Origin: Flavobacteriales bacterium UBA5692 | GTDB taxonomy: Bacteria > Bacteroidota > Bacteroidia > Flavobacteriales_D > Sanyastnellaceae | Direction of reading: 5' to 3' | Length of the DNA: 25,110 nt | NCBI GenBank assembly: GCA_002420235.1 | Contig: DIHQ01000042.1 | Location: 1-25,110 of the forward strand | Shown here: positions 24,410 to 25,110 of the stretch, in pieces | Layout of the letters: each line of letters starts with the position of its first letter | Numbering within the stretch: the stretch's first letter is position 1 | Position numbers and translations under genes: made by a program | Notes under the pieces: generated by a model | The model's input: the letters and a program-made list of their open reading frames with translations, nothing else | Databases searched by the model: none | What the model was told of the DNA's origin: nothing

Positions 24410-24903
24410 TTTTCTCCGTCTCGCAGTCGTGTGATGACCTGCTTAGAATCTCGCAGGAGGAATTTTAGCGAGGCACTGTTGATGCAGTAGCGCAGCCCGG
24501 TCGGCGGAGGGCCATCTCCAAAGACGTGTCCTAAGTGCCCATCACAAGCACTGCACAATAGCTCCGTACGAGGGTACCCCAATTCGTAATCGGTGCGTGT
24601 AAGTATGGCTTTTTCGGCCAGGACTTCAAAGAAGCTAGGCCAACCGCTTCCACTGTCGTATTTGTCGCGGCTGTCAAATAGGCCCTGACCGCAACCGGCA
24701 CAGCAGTATACGCCGTCTTCATGGTGATCCCAGAACGCGCCCGTAAATGGTGGTTCGGTCCCGCATTGACGAAGGATTCGAAACTGTTCTTCGGTGAGCT
24801 TCTCGCTCCAATCAATCGCAGGCTTTATTTCGGGTTCTTGTGCGTAGCTGCACCCCGTTGTAAGAATGAGCGCACTAATTAAAAGGCAATTGTGAAGGGT
24901 CAT
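24406..24903 (-). CDS. msrB: Peptide-methionine (R)-S-oxide reductase, exported lipoprotein form
   Basis: A 165-residue enzyme that reduces methionine-R-sulfoxide in proteins. The MsrB fold is complete: two zinc-binding CxxC pairs (C68/C71 in CCAGCG and C117/C120 in CSAC), the GSGWPSFF segment, GHVFGDGP, and the catalytic cysteine C140 in LRYCINSASLKF. The N terminus (MTLHNCLLISALILTTGCSYAQ) is a lipoprotein-type or Sec signal with a candidate lipidated C18, so the enzyme probably works in the cell envelope; the lipobox is not canonical (TTGC). C47 in RQCGTEPPF may be the resolving cysteine. The start at 24903 was preferred over an in-frame ATG at 24978 that lies inside uvrA. The ATG overlaps the uvrA stop (ATGA). 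Confidence 0.94.
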   Translation of the reverse strand: MTLHNCLLISALILTTGCSYAQEPEIKPAIDWSEKLTEEQFRILRQCGTEPPFTGAFWDHHEDGVYCCAGCGQGLFDSRDKYDSGSGWPSFFEVLAEKAILTRTDYELGYPRTELLCSACDGHLGHVFGDGPPPTGLRYCINSASLKFLLRDSKQVITRLRDGEN

Positions 24904-25110
24904 TTCAATTTGGGTTTGAGGTGTTTGCCTGTGAGAGAGTCCTCGCAAGCGGCAATGGCTTCCGGTGTGCCTTGGCAAACCACCGTTCCGCCCGCGTCGC
25001 CGCCTCCGGGGCCCATGTCAATGATGTAGTCGGCCTGTGCGATGACATCAAGTTGGTGTTCGATGACGAGCACCGTGTGGCCCATTTCAAGCAGGGCATT
25101 GAGCGATGTC
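24900..25110 (-). CDS. uvrA: UvrA C-terminal end (partial, cut by window edge)
   Basis: This is the last 70 or so residues of UvrA, the damage-recognising ATPase of nucleotide excision repair; its 5' part lies beyond the window. The visible sequence runs from SLNALLEMGHTVLVIEHQLD through IIDMGPGGGDAGGTVV to TPEAIAACEDSLTGKHLK. It contains the second-ATPase H-loop and the glycine-rich UvrA signature near the C terminus. The TGA stop overlaps the msrB start by four bases (ATGA), so the two genes are translationally coupled. Confidence 0.93.
   Translation of the reverse strand, partial: TSLNALLEMGHTVLVIEHQLDVIAQADYIIDMGPGGGDAGGTVVCQGTPEAIAACEDSLTGKHLKPKLK

Noticed and set aside
1..25110. CRISPR arrays, insertion sequences, attachment sites, tRNA or rRNA genes and phage genes.
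   Set aside because: No spaced direct repeats, transposase or integrase motifs, or structural RNA signatures were found on either strand by eye.

Overview
The window looks like chromosomal DNA of a marine-type member of the Bacteroidota, probably Flavobacteriales (Cryomorphaceae-like). The signs are three large Sec-exported proteins with type IX secretion system (T9SS) C-terminal sorting domains (type A and type B) plus a fourth with SprB-type repeats, a PorP/SprF outer-membrane protein, an S46 dipeptidyl-peptidase, Bacteroidota-style TAnnTTTG promoter boxes and an absence of clear Shine-Dalgarno sites. Genes are packed very tightly: most gaps are under 100 bases and several neighbours overlap by 1 to 27 bases. 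No tRNA, rRNA, insertion sequence or CRISPR array was seen.

Layout. 12-1461 (minus): yaaA-type peroxide-stress gene followed by an exported FKBP prolyl isomerase, sharing a promoter at 1471-1502. 1542-3446 (plus): a T9SS type A cargo with SprB-like repeats. 3420-4475 (minus): low-specificity threonine aldolase with its own promoter. 4535-6652 (plus): S46 dipeptidyl-peptidase with the specificity arginine of DPP11. 6673-6801 (minus): an unlisted 42-residue His/Glu-rich single-membrane-span protein. 6937-14535 (plus): a tight four-gene run made of a secreted lysyl oxidase-domain protein, a secreted CotH-kinase-domain protein (ATGA overlap), a small PAPS-type sulfotransferase-like protein and a class IV aminotransferase. 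14532-18775 (minus): fused isobutyryl-CoA mutase IcmF and an EamA/DMT transporter, with a 1-base stop/start overlap. 18828-19559 (plus): RluF-type 23S rRNA pseudouridine synthase, followed by a palindromic terminator. 19659-24409 (plus): a three-gene surface operon made of a nine-repeat SprB-like adhesin with a type B sorting domain, a PorP/SprF protein and a small secreted protein. 24406-25110 (minus): MsrB and the 3' end of uvrA, with an ATGA overlap.

How the genes work together. The most notable region is 6937-14535. It couples two secreted enzymes from families that covalently modify proteins: a copper/LTQ lysyl oxidase with every cofactor residue present, and a CotH-like kinase. Two cytoplasmic-type enzymes (sulfotransferase and aminotransferase) follow in the same direction. 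The second notable unit is 19659-24409. There the small terminal protein appears to be a free-standing copy of the N-terminal domain of the adhesin that starts the operon, with the SprF-type export partner between them. Both readings rest on motif and by-eye comparison only; no database search or structure prediction was run.
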